DNA from: Bacteroidota bacterium | GTDB taxonomy: Bacteria > Bacteroidota > Bacteroidia > Flavobacteriales_E > Vicingaceae | DNA: 64,000 nucleotides | NCBI GenBank assembly: GCA_016183805.1 | Contig: JACPDX010000013.1 | Location: 179,440 to 243,439 of the forward strand | Reading direction: 5' to 3' | Part shown: positions 17,467 through 27,229 of the stretch, piece after piece | Position numbering within the stretch: the first letter of the stretch is position 1 | Layout: each line of letters opens with the position of its first letter | Made by a program: the position numbers and the translations under genes | Notes under the pieces: model-generated | What the model saw: the letters and a program-made list of their open reading frames with translations, nothing else | What the model was told of the DNA's origin: nothing | Databases searched by the model: none

Positions 17467-17820
17467 TTAAAACACCAAAACCTTATTGCTATCCACCACC
17501 CAATTGGTGAGTTCTGCCATGGTGCTTAATTCAGTACCTTCAATAAGCGGAATGTTTTTTAAACCTCTTGCATCGGCACAACCACCACATATTTTTACTT
17601 TTGCTCCTTTGTTCAACGAAAGTTTTAACATTCGTTCAATGTTGTAATAACCGTTAGGTGTAGTTTGGTTGGCAATGGCACAATTGGCAGCATCTGCCAT
17701 TAAAAAAATTCGTACTTCAACCGTTTCGTGGTCTTTGTTTAATTGGTTAGCCAATCGTAAAGCATTGTATGCTTTTTCTGTTCCGTAAGGGGCATCGTTG
17801 ATGATGATTAAAATTTTCAT
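17467..17820 (-). CDS. DsrE/DsrF-like sulfur-relay protein
   Basis: This 117-residue single-domain protein begins MKILIIINDAPYGTEKAYNALRLANQL, the DsrE beta-alpha start. A conserved Cys appears in DAANCAIANQ, and a pair in KICGGCADARG at the position of the sulfur-carrying Cys. Such proteins pass persulfide sulfur between partners. It directly follows a rhodanese-like gene (20-bp gap), another sulfur-transfer fold, so a persulfide-handling pair is likely. Confidence 0.85.
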   Translation of the reverse strand: MKILIIINDAPYGTEKAYNALRLANQLNKDHETVEVRIFLMADAANCAIANQTTPNGYYNIERMLKLSLNKGAKVKICGGCADARGLKNIPLIEGTELSTMAELTNWVVDSNKVLVF

Positions 17821-17840
17821 GTTGGTTTGTATTATTAATT

Positions 17841-18287
17841 TTATTTTTCATTCATTGGAAAACCTTTGTCAATCCAATCTACTTTTAAGTTTTTAGGTAG
17901 ATTTAATAATTTATGATTGGTGAATTTTAAATCATTCAGCAGTTTAAATGTTGGGCGAATATTCGGGCAGTCGCCAAACGGACAACAACCGCAATAAATT
18001 ACAATGTTGGCATCTTTCGGTAATTTGCTCACTTCATTTTTTAGTTTCGCGACATTTTTTTCGTCACTACCTTCGCCAATTTCAATAGCATTTTTTATGA
18101 GTCCTGCCGGTCCGATATTAAAAATGAAGGTGGTTTTTTCATTGATAATTTTTGCCAATTCAGCCGGTTGAATCAGTTGGTTTTTTGCCCAAGGTTCTTT
18201 ACCCTCCTGAGGGGAAAAACTTTTAAAAGCAACGGTTACCATTGCAATAACAGCCATTGATAAGAAAATAATTTTAGTGTTTTTCAT
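17841..18287 (-). CDS. Rhodanese-like secreted or anchored protein
   Basis: This 148-residue protein starts with a hydrophobic signal/anchor (residues 4-22). Its rhodanese-like domain ends in IVIYCGCCPFGDCPNIRPTF, where the Cys at YCGCC is at the rhodanese active-site loop. It is followed by the typical VDWIDKGFPM end. Several Cys in the loop are unusual and resemble periplasmic rhodaneses seen with c-type cytochromes. It sits between a zf-HC2-like gene and DsrE, downstream of an ECF sigma factor. Confidence 0.75.
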   Translation of the reverse strand: MKNTKIIFLSMAVIAMVTVAFKSFSPQEGKEPWAKNQLIQPAELAKIINEKTTFIFNIGPAGLIKNAIEIGEGSDEKNVAKLKNEVSKLPKDANIVIYCGCCPFGDCPNIRPTFKLLNDLKFTNHKLLNLPKNLKVDWIDKGFPMNEK

Positions 18288-18309
18288 AATATATTATAGT
18301 TAGTTTAGA

Positions 18310-18567
18310 TTAAGATTCATTTTTAAGTTTATCAAGTAGCTTGATTTTAAAAACCTCCATTTCTTCTTTATTCATGGGTTTGGTATTTTTTAAAAAGGAA
18401 TCAATGGTGGACGATGATTTTGCATAACATTCGCATGGCGGACACAACAATTTATGAAAATAGAGTCTGATTTTTTGCACCAAATTCAAAGGTTCATGTT
18501 CACTTCTATCAATAAGTTCGGTTGCTTTTTTGCAGTTGTAAAATAAAGTGTTAAAGAGGGTTGCCAT
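18310..18567 (-). CDS. zf-HC2-like putative anti-sigma factor
   Basis: A protein of 85 residues if it begins at the ATG that overlaps the sigma stop codon (TTAATG), which I prefer to an upstream start at 18630. It has CKKATELIDRSEHEPLN and RLYFHKLLCPPCECYAKS, giving Cys-N-HxxxCxxC zinc ligands as in ZAS anti-sigma domains, and no TM. Genes directly after ECF sigma genes with this motif are usually their cytosolic anti-sigma partners. A paralogue lies at 15610-15885. Confidence 0.75.
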   Translation of the reverse strand: MATLFNTLFYNCKKATELIDRSEHEPLNLVQKIRLYFHKLLCPPCECYAKSSSTIDSFLKNTKPMNKEEMEVFKIKLLDKLKNES

Positions 18568-19145
18568 TAATTCCAGTTTTTGTCGATACAATTTTTTAGG
18601 TGCAACTTTGCACGATGAATTATTTGCCAATAATTGGCGGTTGAAACACCCAATTCGTTACATATTTCTTCGGGCGAAATGGTGGTTAAGTATTTCGAAT
18701 GAATGGCAATTCGCCACTTTTCGGGCAAATTTTCCATACATTTTTCTAATACATTATTAAATGTTGGATTGTCTAACAAATGTTGCTCCACTTCAAAAGC
18801 GTGTTCTTTTGGGTTTTTCCAATGATCGTTTTCGTCAAACAAATCGTTAACTCTATTCTTTGCTTCATCTTCTGCCGTGTTATCAATAATGGAAAAACTC
18901 TTACTTTTTTTACGGTAAAAATCAATTATTTTATGATTTAAAATCGACAACAACCATGTTTTTGGGCTACTATTGTTTTTAAAATTATCAAATGAATTGA
19001 ATGCCGATAAAAAAGTTTCCTGAACCAAATCCTCGGCAGTTTCTTTCGACGATGTTTTATGGTACGCCCACGACATTAAATCGTCGGTAAAATCGTTTAC
19101 CCAAGTAGTAAATTGAACTTTTTTATTTTCAGTTTCGCTGCTCAT
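18567..19145 (-). CDS. ECF-type sigma-70 factor
   Basis: A 192-residue sigma factor. Region 2 holds AEDLVQETFLSAFNSFDNF and TWLLSILNHKIIDFYRKKSK (about 40-90). Region 4 holds LPEKWRIAIHSKYLTTISPEEICNELG plus NYWQIIHRAKLHLKNCI, the helix-turn-helix reading the -35 element. The gene overlaps the zf-HC2-like anti-sigma start and heads a minus-strand run through rhodanese and DsrE. The redox and metal genes farther downstream (to 10877) may be its regulon; this is inference. Confidence 0.93.
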   Translation of the reverse strand: MSSETENKKVQFTTWVNDFTDDLMSWAYHKTSSKETAEDLVQETFLSAFNSFDNFKNNSSPKTWLLSILNHKIIDFYRKKSKSFSIIDNTAEDEAKNRVNDLFDENDHWKNPKEHAFEVEQHLLDNPTFNNVLEKCMENLPEKWRIAIHSKYLTTISPEEICNELGVSTANYWQIIHRAKLHLKNCIDKNWN

Positions 19146-19180
19146 TTAGTTGCAAACAAATGTAGGCTTATTTTAAAAAG

Positions 19181-20199
19181 TTAATCAAAAACCTTTGTTC
19201 CTTCGGTGCAATTTTGGCAAATATCTATTGCTGAACGGTTGTTGAGCAATTGTGTTCTAAAACCAATGTATTGAGGATTTTGCCAAATCTGTTTTAGGGT
19301 TGAGGTTTGTAAATCGCCCAACTGGTGTTTAGCATCTTTATCAAAACAACAAGGTACTATTTTTCCGTCCCATGTAATAACACACGAACTCCACGCCAAC
19401 ATTCGTTGAGCATTTTGTTTTTTAAACGGTATGTTCCGTCGTGGTGTTTTTTGTATCGTGCATATTTCTCAATGGTTGGAATTAACGAGTTTCCGTGTTG
19501 GTAATCGTAAACCTGAGCAGTTTTAAAACGGATTTCGTCAACACCCAAATTGGTTGCTAAAGTTTTGGCATCTTCTATTTGGTGTTCGTTGGGTTTTACC
19601 ACTAAAAATTGAAAAATTAGGTATGGCGTTTTGCTTTTTAAGATTTTTTTTGCTTCTATCATGTTTTTTGCACCTTCTAAAACCTTTGTCAAATCTCCAC
19701 CTTTTCGGTAACTTTCGTAGGTTTCTTGAGTAGTTCCGTCAATAGAAATGGTTAAACGACTCAACCCTGATTTTATGGTTTCTTCAGCTTTTTGAGGAGT
19801 TAAAAAATGTGCGTTGGTTGAAGTGGCGGTATATATTTTTTTGCTGTGAGCATAAGCAACCATTTCTAAAAAATTCGGGTTAATATAAGGTTCGCCTTGA
19901 AAATAAAAATTGAGGTAAAAAGCATGGATTTGTACTTCGTCAATTATTTTTTTATAAAAATCGGTTTTTAGGTTCCCTTCAGCTCGGGTAAATTGTTTTA
20001 GTCCGCTTGGGCATTCGGGGCAACCCAAATTACAAGCGGTGGTGGGCTCAATAGTTATGCTTAATGGCAACCCAAAAATACTGCCTTTTTTGGTAAGCTT
20101 TGACCAATAAAAACCAGCATAAACCTTTGTAGCATTATAGCTTTTTTTAAAGGTAAGTTTAGTAAAGAGGTTATAATTATCGTACCACGATGTTACCAT
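19181..20199 (-). pseudogene. Radical SAM/SPASM protein, frameshifted
   Basis: The N-terminal 280 codons give a radical SAM core with TTACNLGCPECPSG (CxxxCxxC cluster site) and ISIDGTTQETYESYRKGG. The reading frame then breaks at 19394-19395: the first frame reaches LNECW, and WSSCVITWDGKIVPCCFDKD with ICQNCTEG, the SPASM auxiliary cluster ligands, continues in another frame to 19181. Both parts are well conserved, so the lesion is recent or a sequencing error. The enzyme type is broad; the substrate is unknown. It is transcribed divergently from the DUF5686 gene. Confidence 0.8.
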
Positions 20200-20264
20200 T
20201 CATCAAAATTACGAATTGCATTTTGGATAAATAACGTAAATTCACAGCGAGAAAAATTACCTTT

Positions 20265-22682
20265 TTGAAACGTTATACCTTTTTCATCCTGTTTTTTGTG
20301 TTGTTTGTAACGGCGACAGCTCAACACACCCTAAAAGGTAAAGTAATCGACGAAAAAACCAAAGAAGCTCTTGCTTTTGTAAACATTCTTACTAATCAAA
20401 AAATAGGAGCCACCACCAATATTGATGGCTTATTTACCATCAATTCTACATCTCCAATAACCAGTTTAAAACTAAGTTATGTTGGATATGAAATGAAAGA
20501 AATAGATGTTACCGGAAAAACATCTTTGGTCATTTCTTTAAAACCAACCAGCTACCAACTTTCTGAATTTACGTTATTGGCAGGCGAAAATCCTGCCCAC
20601 CGAATCATTAACAAAGTAGTAGAAAACAGAAACATTCATAATCCTGAAAAAAGCTTGAATTTTAAGTACGAATCGTACAACAAGTTGTTTGTTACCGGAG
20701 CTGTAGATACGGCAATTATAAACCATCCCGAAAAAATAGCTGCACTTGATTCAAGCAGCCAACGAGCTATAGATTTTTTAGAAAAACACCATATTTTTTT
20801 AATGGAATCGGTTACTGAGCGTAAATACCTGTTGCCCGACAAAAGTTATGAAAAAGTAATGGCATCAAGAGTTTCAGGACTACAAAATAACACGTTTTCG
20901 TTAATTGCTACCGAAATACAATCGTTTTCGTTTTACAACGAAATGTTAAATGTTGGAGGGAGTTCGTACTTAAATCCGATAAGCGTAAACAGTATAAACA
21001 AGTATTTTTTCTTAATTGAAGACACCACATTTAGTGGAATAGATACTGTTTATGTAATTTCATTTCGCCCTAAAAAAGGAAAAAACTTTAGTGGATTAAA
21101 AGGATTGTTGTACATCAACACCGACGGCTATGCGGTTCAAAATGTTGTTGCAGAACCCAATGAAGAATCAGAATCGTTTGGCATAAAAATACAACAGCAA
21201 TACGAAAAAATTGAAAACAGGTGGTTTCCTGTTCAATTAAACACCACCATTTTATTTAACAATGCTACCATCAATAATTTTAAGATGCTTGGGATAGGAA
21301 AATCATACATTAAAAATATTGAAATAAACCCCGAATTAAAGAAAAACGAGTTTGGAATTGTTGCTACCGAAGTAGCTGATGACGTAACCAAAAAAGACGA
21401 AGAGTTTTGGAATAAATACCGTGAAGATACTTTGTCGGATAAAGAAAGAGCAACCTACCATGTAATTGATAGCCTTGGAAAAGCTGAAAAATTTGATAAA
21501 AAACTAATAGCTATCGAAGCCTTTTTAACAGGTAAATTCCGAGTAGGGTTTGTTGATTTAGATTTAGATAAATTTTTGAGTTTTAATGATTATGAGGGGT
21601 TTCGTTTTGGTACAGGAATGCATACCAATAATAAGGTTTCGAGACTGTTTAGTGTTGGTGGTTATGGTGCTTTCGGAACCAAAGACAATACCTTTAAATA
21701 TGGTGGTGATGTTAATTTTTTCATCCATAAAAATTACGAAATAGAACTTAATTTATCCTATCAAAAAGATGTAATAGAGCCTGGAAACACTCGATTTTAT
21801 ACTTACAAAATACCACTAATGAGTGCTGCGGGGAACCGGTTTTTTTACATGAATAGAATGAACAATAATGAAAAGGTAGAGGCTCGGCTTCAATTTAGAA
21901 CCTTACGTTATTTAAAAGTTTTTTTATTTACTAATCAAGAAAGTGTTGATGTTACTAGTGATTATTACTACCTCAAAAAAATTAATGATTACACTTGGCT
22001 GCACGACAAAAATTATTTGTTTAATGAAATTGGTGTGGAACTAAAATATGCTTTTAAGCAAAAAGTAATACAAACAACAAATTATAAATATGCCAAACCG
22101 ACAAAATATCCCATTTTATATGCACGGATTGAGCACGGATTAAACAATACCTATAACGAATACGAATATACCAGAATTACCGTAAAAACCGTAAAAACCT
22201 TTGAAATCAAAAATTTGGGGAAACCTAGTATTTATGTCGAATCGGGGATAATTTTTGGAGACGCTCCCATACAAAAATTAAACAGCTCTATTGGTTTGTA
22301 CATTCCGGGGGCTTTTTTAACGGCGGCAGAACTCGCTTTTGAAACCATGTACCCCTATGAGTTTTATTCAGATAGATTCACGTATATTCACTTTAAACAC
22401 AATTTCGGAAACTTGTTAATAAAAACAAAAAAATTTAAACCCGAATTGGTGTTGGCTTCAAATATTGGATTTGGATCTTTAAATAATAAAGAAAATCATG
22501 GTGGACAAACGTTTAACACCCTCGAAAAAGGATTTTATGAATCAGGAATATTAATTAACAACCTAATTAAATTAAATTTTACCACTTTTGGTGTGGCAGC
22601 TTATTACCGTTACGGGCCATATAAACTACAAAAAGAAAGTGATAACTTTACCGTTAAAATGAGTTTTGGATATCTCTTTTAA
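20265..22682 (+). CDS. DUF5686 outer-membrane protein with carboxypeptidase-like plug domain
   Basis: This 805-residue protein starts at TTG. A signal peptide of about 20 residues is followed by a carboxypeptidase-regulatory-like domain (GKVIDEKTKEALAFVNI..., residues 25-95) and then the DUF5686 region. The C-terminal half is a run of amphipathic strands typical of a beta barrel. DUF5686 proteins are Bacteroidota outer-membrane proteins of unknown substrate. It is followed 31 bp downstream by a large lamin-tail surface protein in the same direction, so they may be co-transcribed. Confidence 0.85.
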   Translation: MKRYTFFILFFVLFVTATAQHTLKGKVIDEKTKEALAFVNILTNQKIGATTNIDGLFTINSTSPITSLKLSYVGYEMKEIDVTGKTSLVISLKPTSYQLSEFTLLAGENPAHRIINKVVENRNIHNPEKSLNFKYESYNKLFVTGAVDTAIINHPEKIAALDSSSQRAIDFLEKHHIFLMESVTERKYLLPDKSYEKVMASRVSGLQNNTFSLIATEIQSFSFYNEMLNVGGSSYLNPISVNSINKYFFLIEDTTFSGIDTVYVISFRPKKGKNFSGLKGLLYINTDGYAVQNVVAEPNEESESFGIKIQQQYEKIENRWFPVQLNTTILFNNATINNFKMLGIGKSYIKNIEINPELKKNEFGIVATEVADDVTKKDEEFWNKYREDTLSDKERATYHVIDSLGKAEKFDKKLIAIEAFLTGKFRVGFVDLDLDKFLSFNDYEGFRFGTGMHTNNKVSRLFSVGGYGAFGTKDNTFKYGGDVNFFIHKNYEIELNLSYQKDVIEPGNTRFYTYKIPLMSAAGNRFFYMNRMNNNEKVEARLQFRTLRYLKVFLFTNQESVDVTSDYYYLKKINDYTWLHDKNYLFNEIGVELKYAFKQKVIQTTNYKYAKPTKYPILYARIEHGLNNTYNEYEYTRITVKTVKTFEIKNLGKPSIYVESGIIFGDAPIQKLNSSIGLYIPGAFLTAAELAFETMYPYEFYSDRFTYIHFKHNFGNLLIKTKKFKPELVLASNIGFGSLNNKENHGGQTFNTLEKGFYESGILINNLIKLNFTTFGVAAYYRYGPYKLQKESDNFTVKMSFGYLF

Positions 22683-22713
22683 TGTGAAATAGCAACAATT
22701 AAAAATAAAAAAA

Positions 22714-25700
22714 ATGAATATAAAATGGGCAGTCTTTATAGTGATTCTTTTGTTCGGTTTGCCAACCCAAGCTCAATTATCAGATAATTTTTCCGATGGA
22801 GATTTTACCAATAGCCCAATATGGAGTGGAGATAACGGATTGTTTACCATAACAACAGGCGAGTTAAATTCACAAAGCCCTGGGGCAGCAAATTATTATT
22901 TAAGTACCCCATCAACTTTAGCTGCTAATGTGGAATTTTTGTTTGACATCAACCTAAAATTTGGGACTTCGGGAAGCAATTATGTTGATGTTTATTTACT
23001 ATCTGATGTTGATACCTTAACCAATCCTCAAAATGGCTATTTTGTTCGTATTGGAAGCACTCAAGACGATATTAAATTGTATAAAATTGTTGGAGGTACC
23101 GAAACTCTTTTAATTGATGGTGCTGATGGAAGTGTGAACAGTAGTACCAACAATCCATTTCGAATTAAAGTTACACGAGATGCTACCGACTTATGGACTT
23201 TATATTATGACGATGGTATTTTAGGCTCGTTTTTAACTGCAGGAAGTGTGGTTGACAATGCGGTAAATTCTTCTGCTTTTTTTGGTGTAAAAATTATTCA
23301 ATCAACTGCTGCTTCAGCTATCAACAATCATTTTTTTGATAATTTTAGTGTGGGTATTATTGGAGCGGATGTTACTCCTCCAAACATAGTTTCAGTTACC
23401 GTTATTGATGCCAATAATATCGATGTTTTTTTTAGTGAAACAGTTGAGTTAGCAACCTCACAAAATTTAACCAATTATTCTGTTGATAACGGAATTGGAA
23501 ATCCAAATGTTGCAGCAAGAGATTTAACCGATTCAACACTCGTTCATTTAACCTTTGCAACTGCTTTTGGCAATGGAATTTTAAACACTTTAACCGTTAA
23601 CAGTGTAGAAGATTTAAGTGGTAATGCCATAACAAACGCTACTAAAACATTTACCTATACGATTGTGGTTGTCCCAAATTACAGAGATGTGGTAATTAAC
23701 GAGATTATGGCTGACCCCACACCGCAAGTTGGATTGCCCGATGCAGAGTTTGTAGAATTGTATAACCCATCAGCAAACGCTTACAATTTATCGGGTTGGC
23801 AGTTTGTAAATACAACAACCGTTAAGACTTTACCAAATTTTGTTTTAGCTCCTAATGCCTACGTAATTCTATGTGACACAGCGGATACAGCATTGTTTTC
23901 ACCATACGGAAATGTAATTGGAATTGCTTCTTTTTCCGGTTTAACCAACAGCGATGATAGCTTAACATTGTTGGACAACAACAACAATTTGTTGGATAAA
24001 GTATCTTACGATATCAGTTGGTATCAGGATGCTGTAAAAGACGATGGAGGTTATTCGTTAGAATTGATAAATCCAGAAAATCCATGTGGTGGAGCGTTAA
24101 ATTGGATTGGGTCTTTTAGCACAGCTGGAGGAACTCCCGGAACACAAAACTCGGTGTATGATATTTCGCCCGATTTAATCAATCCAAAAATTTCGAGTGT
24201 TGAAGTAACAAGTTTAACTCAGCTTACCGTTAATTTTAACGAAACCATGGACAGTACCAGTTTGGCAAATGCTGTTGTTACTGTTTCGGGCGGAATAAGC
24301 ATTACTTCGATTGTTGTTCAATCTGAACCAAATAAAATGGTAATTAATGTAACACCTAATTTAGATTCATCAACGGTTTATACCTTGCAAATTTTAAACT
24401 CTACCGATTGTAGTGGAAATGGATTAAATCCAAACAACATTAATTTCGGAATAGGCAAAGCACCCCTTCCTTTTGAAGTAATAATTACCGAACTTTTTCC
24501 TGATTATGAGCCGTTCATTGGATTGCCTTTGTACGAATATTTAGAGCTGTACAACAAATCTCCAAAAATCATTGATTTAAGCACATTGAGAGTTGCAGAC
24601 CCATTGACAACCAGTGGATTTTTAAGTGGAAAATTATTACCAAACGAATACCTCATTGTTTGTGGCACAAGTGCTGTGAGTCAATTCACGCCTTTTGGTA
24701 AAACCATTGGTGTGAGCAGCTTCCCATCATTAAACAATTCAAGCGATGAAATTAAGCTACTCAATGCATCGGGCGAAGTAATTCATCAAGTAAATTATGT
24801 TGATACTTGGTATCAAGATGATACTAAAAAAGATGGTGGTTGGAGTTTAGAAATGATAGACCCAAACAACCCTTGTGGTGAAGAAAACAATTGGAGAGCA
24901 TCAACCAAATGGTTTGGAGGAACTCCAGGAACGCAAAACACAGTATTTGGTTCAAACACAGACAATGTTGCTCCTGTTTTGTTAGGGGTTTATGCTTTAA
25001 ACGATTCTACTGTTCAGCTGGTGTTTAATGAAACTACTTATTTAGATTTAGATTCAGTAAGCATCAACAACGGAATTGTAATTGGCTCTGTTCAGCAGCA
25101 AACCAGTAAAATTTATGTGTTGAATTTATCGAACAAACTTACTGTTCAAACCTCTTATACGGTTTCCATTTCCGGTATTTCTGATTGTGTAGGCAATACC
25201 GCCAATTTATCAGCTTCGTTTTCATTACCAGAACAAGGTTTGGCAGGCGACATTGTAATTAACGAAGTGTTGTTTAGTCCATTCACCGGTGGCAGCGATT
25301 TTGTAGAGATTTACAACAATTCCGATAAATATATTAATCTTCAAAACTGGGAATTAGCCAATTTCGACAACGACAGTATTTCTAACCGAAAAACTATTAC
25401 AACTGACCCTTATGTGTTGCTGCCAAAACAGTTTTTGGTTTTAACCAAAGATGCTGCAAACATTAAACAAGAATACATTAATGCCAAAGAAGACAGAATA
25501 TTTCAAATGGAAACATTACCAACCTATAACAACGGAGATGGGCATGTTTACCTGATGAATAATCTAAATCAAGCTGTTGATAATTTTGAATACAACGAAG
25601 ACATGCACTTTGCTTTATTAAACGATGTAAAAGGTGTTTCGTTGGAGCGGATTGATTACAATAGATTAAGCAACGATAAAACCAATTGGCATTCGGCAGC

Positions 25701-26079
25701 CGAAGATGTTGGTTATGCTACTCCAGGCTACGAAAATTCGCAATATCAAAAAGTAGAAATTACCAATGACATCAGCATCAGCCCCGAAACCTTTTCGCCG
25801 GACAATGATGGTATTGATGATGTGGTAAACATTTCCTATCAATTTGCTGAGGCAGGCAATGTTGCCAATATTGTTATTTATGATTCAAAAGGACGGTTGA
25901 TTAAAAATTTACTTTTAAACGAACTGCTAGGTACAAAAGGCACTTTTAGTTGGGATGGTATTAACGAAAACAACGAAAAAGCAGCCATAGGCATTTACAT
26001 CATTTATATTGAAGCATTTAAGTTAAACGGTGATACCAAAAAGTTTAAAAAAACGTGCGTGTTGGGCGGGCATCTTTGA
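22714..26079 (+). CDS. Large surface protein with three lamin-tail domains and FlgD-like C-terminus
   Basis: A 1121-residue secreted protein with a signal peptide ending near residue 21. An N-terminal beta-sandwich (to about 215) is followed by alternating Ig/SbsA-like domains (DSTxVHLTF, DSSTVYTLQI) and three lamin-tail domains starting near residues 324 (INEIMADPTPQVGLPDAEFVE), 587 and 844. The end carries SPDNDGIDDVVNISYQF and GTFSWDGINENNEKAAIGIYI, a FlgD/CHU_C-like module used for type IX export. Adhesion or an outer-surface structural role is inferred. The stop lies 4 bp before a dispersed repeat. Confidence 0.85.
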   Translation: MNIKWAVFIVILLFGLPTQAQLSDNFSDGDFTNSPIWSGDNGLFTITTGELNSQSPGAANYYLSTPSTLAANVEFLFDINLKFGTSGSNYVDVYLLSDVDTLTNPQNGYFVRIGSTQDDIKLYKIVGGTETLLIDGADGSVNSSTNNPFRIKVTRDATDLWTLYYDDGILGSFLTAGSVVDNAVNSSAFFGVKIIQSTAASAINNHFFDNFSVGIIGADVTPPNIVSVTVIDANNIDVFFSETVELATSQNLTNYSVDNGIGNPNVAARDLTDSTLVHLTFATAFGNGILNTLTVNSVEDLSGNAITNATKTFTYTIVVVPNYRDVVINEIMADPTPQVGLPDAEFVELYNPSANAYNLSGWQFVNTTTVKTLPNFVLAPNAYVILCDTADTALFSPYGNVIGIASFSGLTNSDDSLTLLDNNNNLLDKVSYDISWYQDAVKDDGGYSLELINPENPCGGALNWIGSFSTAGGTPGTQNSVYDISPDLINPKISSVEVTSLTQLTVNFNETMDSTSLANAVVTVSGGISITSIVVQSEPNKMVINVTPNLDSSTVYTLQILNSTDCSGNGLNPNNINFGIGKAPLPFEVIITELFPDYEPFIGLPLYEYLELYNKSPKIIDLSTLRVADPLTTSGFLSGKLLPNEYLIVCGTSAVSQFTPFGKTIGVSSFPSLNNSSDEIKLLNASGEVIHQVNYVDTWYQDDTKKDGGWSLEMIDPNNPCGEENNWRASTKWFGGTPGTQNTVFGSNTDNVAPVLLGVYALNDSTVQLVFNETTYLDLDSVSINNGIVIGSVQQQTSKIYVLNLSNKLTVQTSYTVSISGISDCVGNTANLSASFSLPEQGLAGDIVINEVLFSPFTGGSDFVEIYNNSDKYINLQNWELANFDNDSISNRKTITTDPYVLLPKQFLVLTKDAANIKQEYINAKEDRIFQMETLPTYNNGDGHVYLMNNLNQAVDNFEYNEDMHFALLNDVKGVSLERIDYNRLSNDKTNWHSAAEDVGYATPGYENSQYQKVEITNDISISPETFSPDNDGIDDVVNISYQFAEAGNVANIVIYDSKGRLIKNLLLNELLGTKGTFSWDGINENNEKAAIGIYIIYIEAFKLNGDTKKFKKTCVLGGHL

Positions 26080-26082
26080 GTT

Positions 26083-26205
26083 TCCACGTCATTCTGAATG
26101 TCATCCTGAGCCCGTCGAAGGATTGACCCAGAATCTCAAAAAGGGAAGTAATTTAATAAAAACAACAAAAATTAGATTGCGGGTCAAGCCCGCAATGAGG
26201 AAAAC
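26083..26205. repeat. Dispersed palindromic repeat cluster
   Basis: It contains CCTGAGCCCGTCGAAGGAT (26105-26123), closely related to the copy inside a coding sequence at 33741-33759. It also contains a perfect stem ATTGCGGG / CCCGCAAT with loop TCAAG (26176-26196), the reverse-oriented partner of 8785-8805. The block separates the lamin-tail gene from the CPBP protease gene. Confidence 0.8.
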
Positions 26206-26208
26206 AAC

Positions 26209-27129
26209 ATGAATAACAACACATCCCTATTCCAAAAACCAGCTATGCAACTGTTATTAATAACTATACTTTGTGTGTTTTCAGCAGTCTTGTTTTCTTT
26301 ACTGGCAACTCTTTTAGTGGTGCTGTTTTATGGTTTTGATATGAATAGCTTTACTGATTATTCAAACCTTAATGTAATTGAAGGATTAAAGCTTTTTCAA
26401 CTCATGAGTGCCATCGGATTATTTATTGTACCACCTTTTATTTATGGAATTGTAATAAGCAAAAAACCACTTTCTGATTTAGCATTAAATAATTTTTCTG
26501 CACCAAAAAATTGGTTGTTGGTAGTATTGATAATGTTTGTTTCTGCACCTTTTATGTCGTGGTTGGTAGAGTTTAACAGCCAGTTGGTTTTACCCGACTT
26601 TTTAGCACCATTGGAAGCTTGGATGAAACAAAGCGAACAAAGTGCAGAGCAACTCACCAAATTGTTTTTAACCTTTGATGGATTAGGCAGTTTCTTGTAT
26701 ATTTTACTTATTGTAGCTGTAGTTCCAGCCATTGGTGAGGAATTATTGTTTAGAGGTGTGCTTCAAAAAATTATGGTGGATTGGATAAAAAATTACCACA
26801 TTGCTATTTGGGTAACAGCCGTTTTGTTTAGTGCCTTACACATGCAGTTTTATGGGTTTTTGCCACGAATGTTGTTGGGGGCTTTGTTTGGTTATGTGTT
26901 TTATTGGTCGGGTTCGTTGTGGTTGCCCATTTTAGGGCATTTTATCAATAACGGTAGTGTGGTTATACTAAGTTTTTTCTATCCTGAAATCATAAATAAT
27001 ACCGAAATTACTCTTTTTGAAGGTACTGCCAATTGGATAGCAACCATTGTTAGTGGAGTTTTTGTGGTTGGGTTAATGGTAGTTTTTAAAAGATTGAATC
27101 TGTTGTCATTCAGGAGGAACCCTGTTTAA
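26209..27129 (+). CDS. CPBP family intramembrane metalloprotease
   Basis: A 306-residue polytopic membrane protein with about eight hydrophobic segments and the CPBP (Abi) motifs: PAIGEELLFRGVLQ (EExxxR, about residues 178-191), FSALHMQFYGF and LPILGHFINN, which supply the Glu and His residues of the Rce1-type active site. Such proteases act on prenylated or signal-like peptides and, in bacteria, often in immunity or regulation. The last codons (SFRRNPV) and the stop come from a dispersed repeat that continues downstream, so the native C-terminus may have been longer or different. Confidence 0.88.
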   Translation: MNNNTSLFQKPAMQLLLITILCVFSAVLFSLLATLLVVLFYGFDMNSFTDYSNLNVIEGLKLFQLMSAIGLFIVPPFIYGIVISKKPLSDLALNNFSAPKNWLLVVLIMFVSAPFMSWLVEFNSQLVLPDFLAPLEAWMKQSEQSAEQLTKLFLTFDGLGSFLYILLIVAVVPAIGEELLFRGVLQKIMVDWIKNYHIAIWVTAVLFSALHMQFYGFLPRMLLGALFGYVFYWSGSLWLPILGHFINNGSVVILSFFYPEIINNTEITLFEGTANWIATIVSGVFVVGLMVVFKRLNLLSFRRNPV

Positions 27130-27200
27130 ATTTTACGGAAATATTAACTACACACAACTACTAATCAATAAGTTGCCTTCTGCGTAACATGACCTCAAAT
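27108..27200. repeat. Upstream copy of diverged direct repeat flanking the GIY-YIG gene
   Basis: Starting in the end of the CPBP gene, this block reads CATTCAGGAGGAACCC, then TTTAAATTTTACGGAAATATTAA and a later CAATAAGTTGCCTTCTG. The same succession occurs at 27530-27625 in the same orientation with many substitutions. It is therefore an old direct repeat on both sides of the GIY-YIG gene. Confidence 0.65.
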
Positions 27201-27203
27201 GAT

Positions 27204-27211
27204 TATTTTTG
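27204..27211 (+). promoter_or_regulatory. Candidate Bacteroidota -7 box for GIY-YIG gene
   Basis: TATTTTTG fits the TAnnTTTG consensus and lies 18 bp before the ATG at 27230. No convincing TTTG -33 box was found at the proper distance. Confidence 0.4.
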
Positions 27212-27229
27212 CCTTATAGTATTTAACTA

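Noticed and set aside
18202..18213. CCCTC-CT-GAGGG inside the rhodanese-like gene as another in-frame dispersed repeat
   Set aside because: The stem is only five base pairs, and the encoded SPQEGK is too short to be called an insertion.
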